This document shows, piece after piece, positions 23,479 through 35,037 of a DNA stretch of 64,000 nucleotides. Location of the stretch: positions 511,959 through 575,958 of the forward strand of contig PTFA01000302.1 of the NCBI GenBank assembly GCA_003342895.1, in the 5' to 3' direction. A model generated the notes under the pieces. That model saw only the letters and a list, made by a program, of their open reading frames with translations. It made no database searches and was not told the origin of the DNA. The translations under genes were made by a program, and so were the position numbers. Within the stretch, counting starts at the first letter, position 1. Every line of letters starts with the position of its first letter. This DNA is from Casuarius casuarius. Its lineage: Eukaryota; Chordata; Aves; Casuariiformes; Casuariidae.

Positions 23479-26400
23479 AAACAGATTTGGCAATCGGTAG
23501 TTTGGCTATATCACAACAGCTGTTTGTAACTCACATGCAGCTCACTGAGCTCACTGCCTACTCTTTCTTTCTATGAAGAAAGTGACCTAAGTGCTGCCCT
23601 GCATCTGCAGAGGCTACCTATATGTTCAAGGAATGAGCAACAGTGTTGTGATAAAAATATCAGCGCTGGAAACCTTCATTTTGACTTCACAGTCATGCTT
23701 GACTTCACAGTAAAACACTTCAGTAAAAGAACAACTTGGGTTTGAAGGTATAACTGAGATCCATTACGTTACATTACATAACGACTATGAAAGAATATAG
23801 AGACCCAATTAATGAGTTTCAATTGCACAGCTTTCCATGGTCTTACATCCAGGGTGGACTTTGCCCAGATCTTCCTTCTTGCTGCATCTTCTCCACTGTT
23901 GCCAGCAGAGAAGGCCATGAGTGTGGCAGGAGGAGGAGGGAAAATATTTCCTCTCTCTACACTTCCCCTCTTCAGGACTTTCAAGCTTTGTAGGAACACT
24001 GGGGCGAGCAGAAAGGGAATGGTTTAGTATTGTGAATTCTGGTAATTTGTGCGCTAGAAATGTGGAGGTGGAAATTAGCATGCAGGTTTTGTTTTATTCC
24101 CACTATATACCCTTATTTATTTCTAAATCAGTTTTATCATTTCTTGTGGAGCTGTTAAAAACATGAACAAGTAGTACAAGATCACATAATTTGAAAGCAG
24201 TCAGTGATTTTGTTATGGTGATTTTTCCCCTTAAAGTCACCAGCTGGTCTGTACAAAGTGGTAAGGAAAAAAATGACAAATGAACAGAGCTGGGGGAACT
24301 CTTCTGTATTTTAAAGACACATAACATTGCCAAACTATTTCAGGGGCTTGCGTATCTACCCTGAATTTGTGAACCTTTCCTCTGTAATTTATACCTTTTT
24401 ATTTCCTTGAGAAACATTCAATTAAAAACATGTTTTCCTAACTGAAGACAACACGTGCTATATATCAGAGGTGGAGGCTTGCCCTTTCCTCTGGTGCTAG
24501 AGCAGCACAACTAGTTGGTTTACCTCTAGTCTCTAAATTGTAACTTTTCTGTAGACTTTTCTCTCTCCCTCTCTGCTTCTTCTTGCTTCATACTCTTTCT
24601 TTTAAACAGAAGGTATGTGCAATAACATTTGAGCTGGCACAGAAGTTTTGTACTCCTGCAGTCTAAAATTAGAGAAAATGCAGTGGCTTTTTCCTAGCCC
24701 TTCCAGTTTGCTGGCCTGTTTTGAGTGAGTGTTTGTCCACCCCAGGCCCTTGACAAGTTGGAGACATCCTTAGCAACATCAGCCAAGAAATCCAAACACT
24801 GGGGCAAAGTGGCTGAGCTTTAACTCCACTGCTAGTAGCAGTCCCCTTGTAGGTGAAAGTGGGGGGGGAGGTGATTAGCACTGGAATGATTTTGGGTGCA
24901 ACCTCTGGCATCTGGAGAGCAGTATCTGTGAGGCGTAGCCGTTCCTTCTGAGTCTCCTTCAGCCTCTTACTTTTGGCAGGAGAAATACATTTCTGCACGT
25001 GGTCCTGCAGAGGTGCCTAGTGGGGGAAATAGGACTGCAGTAGGACCTTGTGGGGACATTGGCACTGCTCTGCCTTCTCTGACAAACGGAGGTTTGGACT
25101 CCTGCTGTCGTTGACTGCAGTCCTTTATTAGTATTAAGCACTTGGCTTAAGAAATGCTAATAATAAAGAAGCCCTAGTGTTGTCCATTGGCTAAAATTTT
25201 GAATGAGGTAGATATTTATACCATGTCAACAAAACTTTTAATTCACAGTATTCTCAATCTTTTAGCTAACAATTTGGGTTTTCTTGCTTGTAAATATGAA
25301 AACAAACATTCTTCAAAACAAAGCAGTGCTTTTCTCCTCCCTTGGATGGTGATGGAATAAGGACCTAGTTAGTCCAGACTGGTAATAGAGGCTGAAATAA
25401 AGGAGATTTAAAACATTCCAAGGTTTCTTTTATGAGAAAGCAGAGCCCAACACATGAGGATCTGGGACCTTTGAATGTAGAAGCTGGTGAAACATTGCTA
25501 CTCCCTAAAAACACTTAAATATTAGATTTTGGTCATTGTAACTTTGGTTTGAAGTCCATGCTACTTAAAGTGAGTAAATGAGGACTTCCTTTTACCTGCC
25601 TTTGAGTGTTTTGGGATTCAGGTTTTAGAGCTTTTCTGTAGCTATAAGATTAGAAAGATACTTCCTATTTTTAACAAAAGTGATTTTTGCATTGTAATCC
25701 GACTTGAGAATTTTGGGCTTTAAGACAATTCTCAGTAGTGCTGGTCTTGGGATAGCATCCCAAGAGTTGGTTAACATAGCCATGGATGTACTGTTCCCTT
25801 GCACAAAAAATCAGTAGAAGTTCCTGAAATGCTAATAAATAATGGTGGTAAAAGGATTTTGAACATGCGCTCTTGTGATGCACACGCTTTTCTGTGTTAG
25901 TCTATGCTGACTTTAACGTCGCTCTGGGGAGGAAATCTATTACTAACTCCCTGTGAGTCTGTGACAGGACAGGGTTTCAGTAAGGTTTCTTGTCTTCCCT
26001 ACAGCAAAATGTAGTCCCTCCCCTCCCCAGGCTGTCGGTACTCCAAAGGCATGTCCCACCACATGGAGGCTGCTGAAGCAACAGGAAGAAACGACCTCTG
26101 TGCCCCACCGCTAACCTGAGCTGCATCCCACTTTGTGTTCAGCCCCTTCACTGTCTCCTCATCTCTGCTGGCTCATTTTCAGGGGAGACATATTGCAGAT
26201 TTTCCCTTTTTTCCTGAAGGGCCTCCCGTGAGGTCCTAAGCCTCCCAAAACACCAGTGGGGACACCCTCATGCACACATAGGGGAAGGAGTTGAGGTAGT
26301 CAGGTCTTTGCTCCCAAATGGTGCTATATTTTTCTCTGCGCAGGATGAAGGAAAGGGTTCATGGTGGCTGCAGTTACCAACTGCTGTTAGTCCTGGGACT

Positions 26401-29400
26401 GGCCTGGCATCAGTGCTTCTTCTGGGGGTTATAACTTAGGGCCTGTTCCTCCTGCTGTGCATAAAATCAGGAAGTATTTTGCCTTGAAACTCGGTGAGTC
26501 AGGTCCCACATCGAAACGGAAAGGATGGGTGTTAAAGGTTCTTATTTTTCATTATCACTCATTGGCCACCAGTTAAAACTGTCAGGGCAAAAACCTAGTT
26601 CTAGACACAGAAAAGTATTCCTGTTGCAAAATCAAATGATATTCCAGTTTAAGTACTTACACACCTCAAGGAATGGTGTTGCAACCATTACGCTGTCTGG
26701 CATAGTATGTACTGTGCACACATTCGTCACTTCGGTGGCATGTTGTAAATGAGGTTGTAAAAGCTAAACACTTCCAGCCATAAAATCTGATTCTTAATTT
26801 AGGGTCTAGATAACTGTAATGAATTTCCAGAACCTAGAGATGCTTCACACTAGACTTAGATATTGCTAGGCTCTGAACTGCAGAAAAGTGCTTTGGAAGA
26901 TTGTCTTGGCCATCTTTAATGCAGTTAAAATACTGGTGCTGTTCACACTGAAGATATCGCTTCTTTTTGCCATATACTGTATGAGTTCCGAGTACACATG
27001 TGAGCAGGGTTTTAAGCATGAGTCACCTTACTGAGCCTTGCCAGTCTGAATGAAGGACTTATATAATCTTTAAAATGTGATTTAGGAAATAGCAGACTGC
27101 CAACCAGCAACACCCTGTCTAACTGTGCAGAAAAGCTCCCTCTTCTGGAAGCCAGTTCTTTTTGTCCTCGTGTGACAACTCAGTATAATTCTGTAGCCCC
27201 TTCCTTCTTCTATGAAGTTTTCAAAACAGATTTTCAGGTCAAGATGTTTTGTTTTATTGAACCAGGAGAACCAGGGATTTTTCTGCAGTCTCCCTATAAC
27301 TTCAGGATTACTTTGGTGCTTGTTGCTTCTGTATCCCCAAATGGAAGAACTTCTGACCAGTCAGGCAGTCAGTGGTGGATTTGCTATGTATCTGTATCAG
27401 CTGCGTTTTCTCCAGGGTGAGTCTGCTTTGCAAAAGGGGCACTGTCAACTTTTGCTGCAATTTGTCAACCAAGCACACATAGCATCCAAACAATTGATAT
27501 TTTTGGATTTTCAGCCCTGCACAGACAACCTAGGCTCTGAGAGCTGACCTGTCCTCTTTTCCCTGTGGGGAAATCGTTCTTCAGCCAAACTGGGCTTTAC
27601 TGTGTTCCCAAGATGCATCCCCAGCCATGTAATGATAGGGTAGCTCCATGCTTTTCTGTGGCTTTGCACCAATGTAGCTGATGACTGTAGCCATGGTCAG
27701 CATTTCCCTCCTTTCCCCTGCTCATTTTCCAGATTGTCCTGTCTATTTTGTGTGGGTGTGGTGTTGCCCCTTCCTTCTTTTGGTGTTTTTTCTGTAGTGG
27801 GGTGTGTTGTGTGTCCAGGTCTTTGCGTATATCAGTCAGCAGAAAAGCAGATGCCCTGGAGATTTTGACCCCATTTAGGACTGACAGTGTATCTTTAAAA
27901 GGTCTAAAATAAACAATCAAACTGAAATTTTAGATGTTTAAAAGCTATATCTTTAAAAAGGAAACACTATTCTGTACCTAGTAAGGTTCGCAAGGCTGGC
28001 ACCTTACTGCATTCATTGTACTGCATAAAGGCACCAGTCTGGCAAGGAGTTTTGCATTGCAGATGGTGTTGCGAGGTCTGGATCACTGCTGGTAGCAGTA
28101 GATAAACTTATTATGTGGGGAATAAAAGAAGCTGGAATTATGATAGTTACTGTAGCCATTGTTTTCTGTGCATACACCCTGGCTTGAGCCACTGCAAATG
28201 ACAAGAAGAAGCTTGAAACTTAGACAATTTATACTCTGGTTTCCTAATGATGTAGTTTTTCCCTGTTGATCCATTATTCAGGACTTCCCTCCACAGTCAT
28301 GTTTATGCTCCTTGGCCAATTTCAAAGACATTTGAAAAAGACCTAGAAGTTTGCATAAGATCTAGAAATTGCCCCGCTGGCTCCATTCCTGACCCTGCAA
28401 GGGAGACATAGCATCTGGGTACCAGTGAAACCCCCATAGCAAGTCTCACCAAGGGAAAGGCAGGCAGTACTTCTGTTTTGTGCCTGGTTTCAGTTAGCAC
28501 AGGCTGCCCCTTGTCTTGAGAGCTAGAGAGGGAGGGCTGGGGAAATGCAGACTGCAAAGCGGTTGAAACTCAGACACCTCACCTCCACCAGTGCAGAACA
28601 AACTTGGTTATCTGCAACTAGCTGATAGGTGACTTCAAAGAGGAACTGAGTAGGCAAGTAGTGACTGAGTTGATTTTAGGGAAATCATTCTCCAGACGCA
28701 GTTGGCCACAGTATAGTTGTGTTTTTGAGCCATAATGCCATTTATTTTGTGTCTAAAAATGCTCATGCAGAGGATGACAGGGGACGGAATGAGATGTAAT
28801 ATTGCTGTGAATGCTGCGTTTCAGTTATGAAAACTGTATGAGGTGAGAACAACGGGAACCCAAGTATTGCATGTCATGTTCACAAAGCATGGGAGGGGGA
28901 AGGTTAGGGAGAGACCTGCAGAGACAAGCAGAAATTCCCAATTACACATAACTAGCTGAGAAAGTTAGTGGAGTTACTTCTCTGTCAACAGGTATAGACA
29001 AAGAGAGACGATCAGACATTGCGTATTGTCTGACAGCACTGGAGGTTCTTTGGTATGTCCTGATTTCTTTGATGGAACAAATTTCCTTAGGTCATGAATA
29101 ATTTGAAACATATATTTACTAAATTAAAAATGTATTGAGATGTGATACCTTGTTTGAAAAAGAGACTCTGGCAAGTAACAGCTGGCAAGCTAGGGAACAC
29201 AGATATTCTCAAAGGAATATAAATGTACAATTTATCTCTATTACTTTAGAAAAGCAGTCACTCAGAACATTTTCAGTCCAGCCTGTACCAAATAAACATG
29301 GAATTTTGAATGATGTGATCTTTTATATTAGTGACCTTTTCCAGCATTTCAAATTATCTTAATTTTTAAAAACAGGGCAACAGTGCAAAAGAAGGGAAAC

Positions 29401-30007
29401 AGTCCAGTTTTGTACTGATAATAGCTAAGACTCTGGGTGATGGCTATATGTTGGGAGCTATCTGTTCAAGTGCTGACTCTCTCCAGGGTCATCTTGTGCA
29501 AGCTATATGGACCTGTAAGCCAGCTGGTGCTTTACGATTGATTTTGATCAATTTCAGCCACAGTCCTTGAGAATCTTTACACCAGGGGACAGTAATTTCC
29601 CATGTCACAGATGGACTCCTAAGAGGTCTAGTATCCCAGTAGTGGGATCTGTTTGGTGAGACAGTTTTGTGCAGTCTGTCTTGATGTGCTCATTAGTCTG
29701 GGACTGTGGAGACATTTGACTAACTGTATGTCATTTGGTCATGGTAAAAGAAGATTTTTATTGCAGTTATTAGATGTTAAAATGCCTGGATAATAGGAAA
29801 ATGGAGATTGACTACAGCTCAGAACTGTAAGTGTGTGGAATACAGAGCAAACATTATAAGCAAAATCAAAATAAAATAAATTTTTGCTAACAGTAAGCAG
29901 TCTGTGAACAATTTCCTGCAGGAACAGATGATTTTGAGCAGATACTAGATGCCAACATGAATTTCCAAACTGGGCATTCCCACTGAAATCTTAATTCTTT
30001 ATCTGGG
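23479..30007. other. Non-coding intronic sequence
   Basis: The region is mostly AT-rich. No coding exon, tRNA or well-matched repeat was recognised. Open frames are short and drift across compositional changes. Confidence 0.45.
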
Positions 30008-30362
30008 CCCTGAGGGCACCAACAGGCTCTAGTGAGGCCCCCCAGGGCCTCCCTCCACCCTGTCAAACCCCAGACCTCACCTCACGCCAGTCAGGGCCAT
30101 CAGTCCGTGCCCTGCAACAGAGCTCCAGCCCTGCCATGGCCCTGTCCCTGCCCAGCCACAGACCTGATTCTGACCCACGGGTGACTACCCAGTCCAGGCC
30201 TCACCCCCAGGGCAGTGTCCGACGCCCAGGGCAGGGGCTGCCCTGCTGTCCCGAGCTGCCCTCCTCCCTCGTGGGGCAGTGGGAGGTGCCCTGCCACCAT
30301 CAGCAGCCCCCAGTCCTGGGGACATGCCAGCTCCCACAGTGCCCTGATGTCCTTCAAGCAGG
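30008..30362. repeat. GC-rich block flanked by a 7-bp direct repeat, candidate inserted element
   Basis: A block of about 355 bases is C-rich on the plus strand and sits between AT-rich sequences with abrupt edges. ATCTGGG occurs at 30001-30007 and again at 30363-30369, exactly at the two edges, as a target-site duplication would. The interior is rich in CCCAGG and CTGCCCTG motifs and has few CpGs. I recognise no reverse transcriptase, transposase, RNA polymerase III box or tail. It could be an old non-autonomous insertion or a chance compositional island. Confidence 0.35.
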
Positions 30363-30369
30363 ATCTGGG

Positions 30370-31149
30370 TGGAACAAGCACAGAAGTACTCTATCCTTAT
30401 GCTTATTTACCATCAGAAGCTTACTTTCGAAATTACGGAATTTTGATATCAGAGACCTGGGAAGATCACTCAGGGAAAAATATGATGAAAAACCAAATAT
30501 CTCTCAGAGTCCCTTAGAAAAGGTCATGTGGGTACAATTTGAACTCTGCAGGTCCCTTAAGCTTCTGTTAAGCTTTCTTACAGCTGATGAGTGTCAGCAT
30601 TGCCTAGTGAAGAGTGAACTTGTTTGTTTTTCCCTTATATGGGGAAATAAAGTTTCAGGCCTTCATTTTAATGCCCTTGAAATTCTGTTGAAAAGGGGAT
30701 ATCTGAAACATTTGAAAAAAATGCATAAATGAACTAGAATGTCATAAAGGTCCATCAGGTGCAGGGGAATGTTTGACCTGGTGCTTGTAAAGCAAGTTTT
30801 GCGTTTTAGAAAGCTTTATATCTGAGATTTTACTTAATTTTCATCCGTTAAGTATAAAGACACATTCACCAGCTTTTCACTTGCATTTGCATTTTGTTTG
30901 AGATTTAAGCTTTGAATTATACTGCCACAAACAGTGAAGCTGCTTGTTTAGAAAGCCACTTGATCATGTTTTGGTTGTGTATTGCTTCACTTGGGAACGA
31001 AGGTAGATTTTATAGGCAGACTGAGGAAAGAGTCTGCTCAAAAGCAAGCGCTGTACTGAGAAGCGTGCTTTGGAGCGCATGAGATGAGAGCAAAACGGGT
31101 CTGGCTAACCTTATACACACGCTTTGCTTGCTGGCGCAACTGTGTTTGT
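30370..31149. other. Non-coding intronic sequence upstream of the start-codon exon
   Basis: It is AT-rich until about 31000, then GC content rises toward the exon. No exon was recognised. Confidence 0.5.
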
Positions 31150-31236
31150 GCTTAGGAGCGGGGTTTTGCTGTCTGCCTGTAGGCGAGCGGTGAGGATTAA
31201 CTCTGACCTCGGCGGTGTCTCTGGTTGCCTTGGCAG

Positions 31237-31260
31237 GAGGGACCCTGCTGATCCGGGACC
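31237..31260 (+). other. KIAA1958: Splice acceptor and 24-nt 5' UTR segment of the start-codon exon
   Basis: A pyrimidine-containing stretch ends in TTGGCAG at 31230-31236, giving a 3' splice site with the exon starting at 31237. The 24 bases that follow lead into GGGACCATGG, a strong initiation context with A at -3 and G at +4. Confidence 0.7.
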
Positions 31261-32395
31261 ATGGAGGACTGCCTGCACACCTCCTCCGAAAACCTGTCGA
31301 AGCTGGTGAGCTGGGCCCACAGCCACGGCACCATCTGCAGCCTCATCCCCAACCTGAAGCACCTGCTCTCCGAGGGCGCCCACGGCAACCTGACGGCCAT
31401 GTGGGGCTGCAGCGCCGGCCATGCCTACCACTGGCCCCTGGCGGCCACCTGCCGGGCCGGCTCCCAGGAGCGCGTCTGCTTCCAGGACAGCCGCAGCTTC
31501 AACTCGGACAGCCCCAGCATCATCGGGGTGCCCTCGGAGGCGCAGGCCAGCCCCCTGGAGCGCTACCCGGGGCGGCCGGGCAAGGCCAAGCTGGACTGCA
31601 CCCGCACCCGCGACTCCTGCGACTTCTCCTACTGCAGCGAGCCCTCGGAGCTGGGCGAGCCCGTGGAGGAGTACGAGGACGAGGCCACCCTCTTCGACAT
31701 GGTCTGCGAGTCCTCCGTCACCGACGAGGACAGCGACTTCGAGCCGCATCCGCACCGGGCCCCCACCGCCTCCCGCAAGCGGCTCGCCTCCGGCCTCTGC
31801 CCCGCCGCCCCGGCCCCGGCCGCCGCCGAGGGCAGCGGAGAGGTGATCGTCAAGAAGATAAAGCAGGAGCTGCCGGAGGACTACTACATCGTGGCCAACG
31901 CCGAGCTGACGGGCGGCGTGGACGGGCCGGCCCTCTCGCTGACGCAGATGTCCAAGCCCAAGCCCCAGGCCCACGCCGGGGCCTCCTACACGTGCTCGGC
32001 CAAGCCTGCGCCGCTGGCCGCCCCGGCGCCGGGCGCCGACCTCGACCTGCAGGGCGCCTCCGCCTCCTCCCCCGTCCTGCCCCGGCCGCCCGCCCAGAAG
32101 CCGGCCCGGGGGGCTGTGGCCTCTCCGGGGCGGGGGTCCGGCCTGCAGGTGCCGGTGAGCAGCTCCAACGCCGCTGGGAAGCCCATCAGCATCCCCCTGT
32201 CGGCCCTGCAGCTGCCCGGGCAGGAGGAGCCCCCGGGCGCCGAGGATGCCCCACTGCCGGCCCCCAACCCAGCCCCAGGCTGCGAGGCGGCCTCCTCCCC
32301 GTCGGTGAGCGCCGAGCCCGAGGTCAGCTCCAGCCAGCAGCAGCCCCACGCCGCCCTCGCCGGCCCTGCCGAGGCGCCGGCGCCGGCCCTGCCAG
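31261..32395 (+). CDS. KIAA1958: KIAA1958, first coding exon (residues 1-378 and first base of codon 379)
   Basis: This exon encodes the N-terminal half of the protein known in human as KIAA1958, which has no established biochemical role. Recognition rests on the distinctive start MEDCLHTSSENLSKLVSWAH and the conserved segments around residues 45-60, 80-90 and 112-130. In order: a conserved N-terminal block (1-130); a strongly acidic stretch (about 134-161, EEYEDE and TDEDSDFE); a short basic RKR at 172-174 that could aid nuclear import; a KKIKQE segment at 198-203 with a psi-K-x-E sumoylation-type motif (I200-K201-Q202-E203); a conserved LPEDYYIVANAELTGG block; then a Pro/Ala/Ser-rich region (about 240-378) with no folded domain apparent. 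The start has a strong Kozak context. The exon ends at CCAG|GTACG with phase 1. The reading frame stays open past the donor to a TAG at 32536. Very high GC at third positions sets it apart from the second exon. Confidence 0.9.
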
Positions 32396-32538
32396 GTACG
32401 ACGCCCGCGGTGGCTCCCCGGGAGCTGCGAGGGAGCTCGGCCACCACGGTGGGGGCCGGCGCCAACCCGCTGCCTGAGCCCGCTGCGCCCCCTTCATGTG
32501 AGGCCGCAGGAGGAAACTGCTCACGGATTAGTAGCTAG
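32396..32538 (+). other. Open extension past the splice donor, possible retained-intron C-terminus
   Basis: If the intron is not spliced at 32396, the KIAA1958 frame continues for 47 more residues to the TAG at 32536-32538, giving a protein of 425 residues without the DUF3504 domain. An AATAAA at 33628 with a T/G-rich stretch about 50 bases further on could polyadenylate such a transcript. No sequence here proves that this form is made. Confidence 0.25.
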
Positions 32539-33627
32539 GGACCCTCCTTCCCCCCGCCCCCCCATTTTGGAGGAAGGTTTGGAAGACCTTAAGGGAAAGA
32601 GCGCTCGGTATGACTAAGTATTACCGTTGCCGTAAAGAGCTGTCTTCCAAGACAAACTCTGGGGTGGTGGGAGCCAATACGTGGGAGACCGTGCCGCCTC
32701 CGTATGCCACACGCGAGGGTTGCTGAGAAAACAGAGCCCAGTGCTGGTGTTGGTTTGGTAGGTCAAAAGGATTTAGTCTTAGCAACAGCAGCCCAGAGCA
32801 GTGGGGGCTGGGGTCGGGCGTTCGCTTTGCTTTACACTGTCAGAAGAGTGATGTTGGAAATGTAGAGAGCACGGGAAGAATATCTGGGGAGACGTTTGCA
32901 CTGTTATAAATCTTTATTTTACAGTATCCCTGACCCGTAAATCAGAGCACCCTGGCGAGGCTGGAGAAAGACAGCCATAACCTTAACCCTGAAATTGAGG
33001 ACACTTAAGCTTTAACCCAAGAAAAAAAGGATTTTTTTCCTGTTCTTGGTAAAAGTTCTCACATAAAGTTTCCATCACTTTTTTCCTGTATATGTGTTCT
33101 CCCCCTCTGCTGCCAGAGCATTGAGAATTGGCAACGTTATCAAAGGGAGAATATCTTAAAACAGCATGTTTCTGTTGAATGATTATCTTGTGCCAATCCT
33201 TCTTCAGGAAAACTCAGTGCTGGCCGTAGGCTTTGTGGGTGGGGTGAGGGTGTGGAAATCAGTTTCTTGAGTAGACTTGGCAGCTTTCTCTGGACCTAGC
33301 TGTGGACAGGGCTGGCTCTGCTCTTCCACGGTCAGCAGTGCCGTCCCAGGGAAGAGGCAAGGGCAGAAGGGCTCTCAGGGTGCTGCCTTGCCGGTGCAGC
33401 CTGGGGGCCTCAGGTCAGGCAGAGCAGAGCCAAATAGTGGAGGAAAATATTTTTGGCTATGTGCAGTCCCTGTGTTAGCTACTGCAAACCCAGATGACCA
33501 GGACTTAACAGCCTCGCTGACACTCCAGGCCTGGCACCCTGAAGCCTGGTCGGACATTGTTAAATCTAGTGAAGCTATTAATCAGGAAGAGCTTGCAGAT
33601 CTTGTTGCCAGATAAAATACTGGGCAT

Positions 33628-33633
33628 AATAAA
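33628..33633 (+). terminator. Candidate intronic polyadenylation signal
   Basis: AATAAA is followed about 50 bases downstream by GATGGTCTTTGTCTTAG, a plausible T/G-rich element. It is the nearest downstream AATAAA I noticed that could end a read-through transcript. Intronic AATAAA hexamers are common by chance. Confidence 0.2.
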
Positions 33634-35020
33634 TAATTTTACTAGATAAAATTCCACAAAGCATTAGAAATTAGAAAAGATGGTCTTTGTCTTAGTTACA
33701 GCAAAGCAAATTGTTCCTTGGGAGTCCCGTGTGGCTGCATCTTTGACAGGATACTTCACGGTAGCCCTGTGGTGTAACATCCCCCACGGAAATTCCCCTA
33801 CAAAACTCCAGATAATTTAGAACTGATTCTGCTAGGCTGTATCTGAGAGATATGGGATGCCAAATGTCAATCTGTATTGTCTGGAAAACTCTGTGGTTCT
33901 TCAGTTTGTTGCATTTCATTGCTCTATACGCTAGAGGTGGTTTCTGCTGTCCTGCCCCTGTGACTTGTCCGATCTCAAACTTGCAAGCTGGGGCATGTGA
34001 ATACAAACCTAGGCAGAATTTGTCTGTGTGCATGTCTGTTACCTTTGAGAGTGTTTGGTTTTCAATAGGCTCATTAAAAAACCAACCCCCCTCCACATTG
34101 CTATTGCCAAGATTTAATATGAGTTAATTTATTTGCTAAGACCTGCAGCAGTCTTATCTTTCAGAGTGCTCTTCTCTGCTCTCAGAAGCCAAACCAGTTA
34201 TTACTGCTCAGAGTTAAGCCTCCGAAGAGTGGACACAGTGGCACACTTTCACATTTATACAGTTTCCAGAGCAGGGCTGGCATGCATCCAGTGACTCACC
34301 ATGAGGGCAAAGCGAGTTTGCACCTGCCTGAAACTCACTGTGGAAACCAACCCTAAAAACTTCCCAGGGGTTCTTGCAAAGGTGGTAATATTATCACATT
34401 GTACTGCCCAAATACCGGTTCAGTCAGTTACGTTCTCAATTCTTAAATTTCTTTTGTTGTTCTAAATAAGTGTTATGCATTTCCTCTTCTATCCCTAGAA
34501 TAGTGTTGTAGCACGCTGTTATGTACTATTCCCAGAGGCAGTTGCATTTCAGCAAGAGTGAGATGATCGATATGCACCTAAAATTGGTACTTATGTCAGT
34601 GAAGTCTTTGATTTCAATAGAGCCAGCTCATTTGGGAAAGAAGTGTTGGCATTAATAAATATCTGAGCCCCAGAAAAGTTCCTGTTGGCAAGTGAATGTA
34701 TTAAAATACATAGTTCTGCACAGTGGATTCTTGCAGGTCTGAGTAAAGACTCGAGTGGGTTGATTGTTGATGTACAGTGATTTCACTAGGTTGTCTCTTT
34801 AGTTAACAAAAAGTGATTTACTGGGAGTGGTATGTGATATATAGAATTTGAGCAATATTGAAGTAGAGGAGGAGGTTTATCTATCCTATATGAAAATGTT
34901 TCTGTTCTGAAACATTGAAACAAGGGTGAATATAATTCTTACTTAAAAGAAGGCAGGAAATAATTTTTACAAGGGAGCCTTTTGTTAGTTTGTAGACTCA
35001 GTTGTAGCGCTTCATGCTTG

Positions 35021-35037
35021 ACAAACAAACAAACAAA
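35021..35037 (+). repeat. ACAA simple repeat
   Basis: Four tandem copies of ACAA/CAAA. Confidence 0.75.

Larger units (their letters stand above)
31150..32540. promoter_or_regulatory. CpG-rich island covering the first coding exon
   Basis: GC and CpG content rise sharply around 31150 and fall after about 32540, covering the start-codon exon. The protein-coding constraint explains only part of this, because third positions are nearly all G or C. The island may be unmethylated and could act as an internal promoter. That role is inference. Confidence 0.45.

Noticed and set aside
30136..30732. 198-codon plus-strand open frame
   Set aside because: It crosses the sharp edge of the GC-rich block at 30362 with a complete change of composition, and there is no family match.
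31111..32349. 412-codon open frame on the minus strand opposite the first coding exon
   Set aside because: It is a shadow of the GC-rich exon. Stop codons are depleted by composition, the translation is low-complexity Gly/Arg/Leu and matches no family.
31215..32477. 420-codon open frame in another plus-strand frame over the same exon
   Set aside because: It is the same compositional artefact. The overlapping frame with recognisable KIAA1958 residues is the real one.
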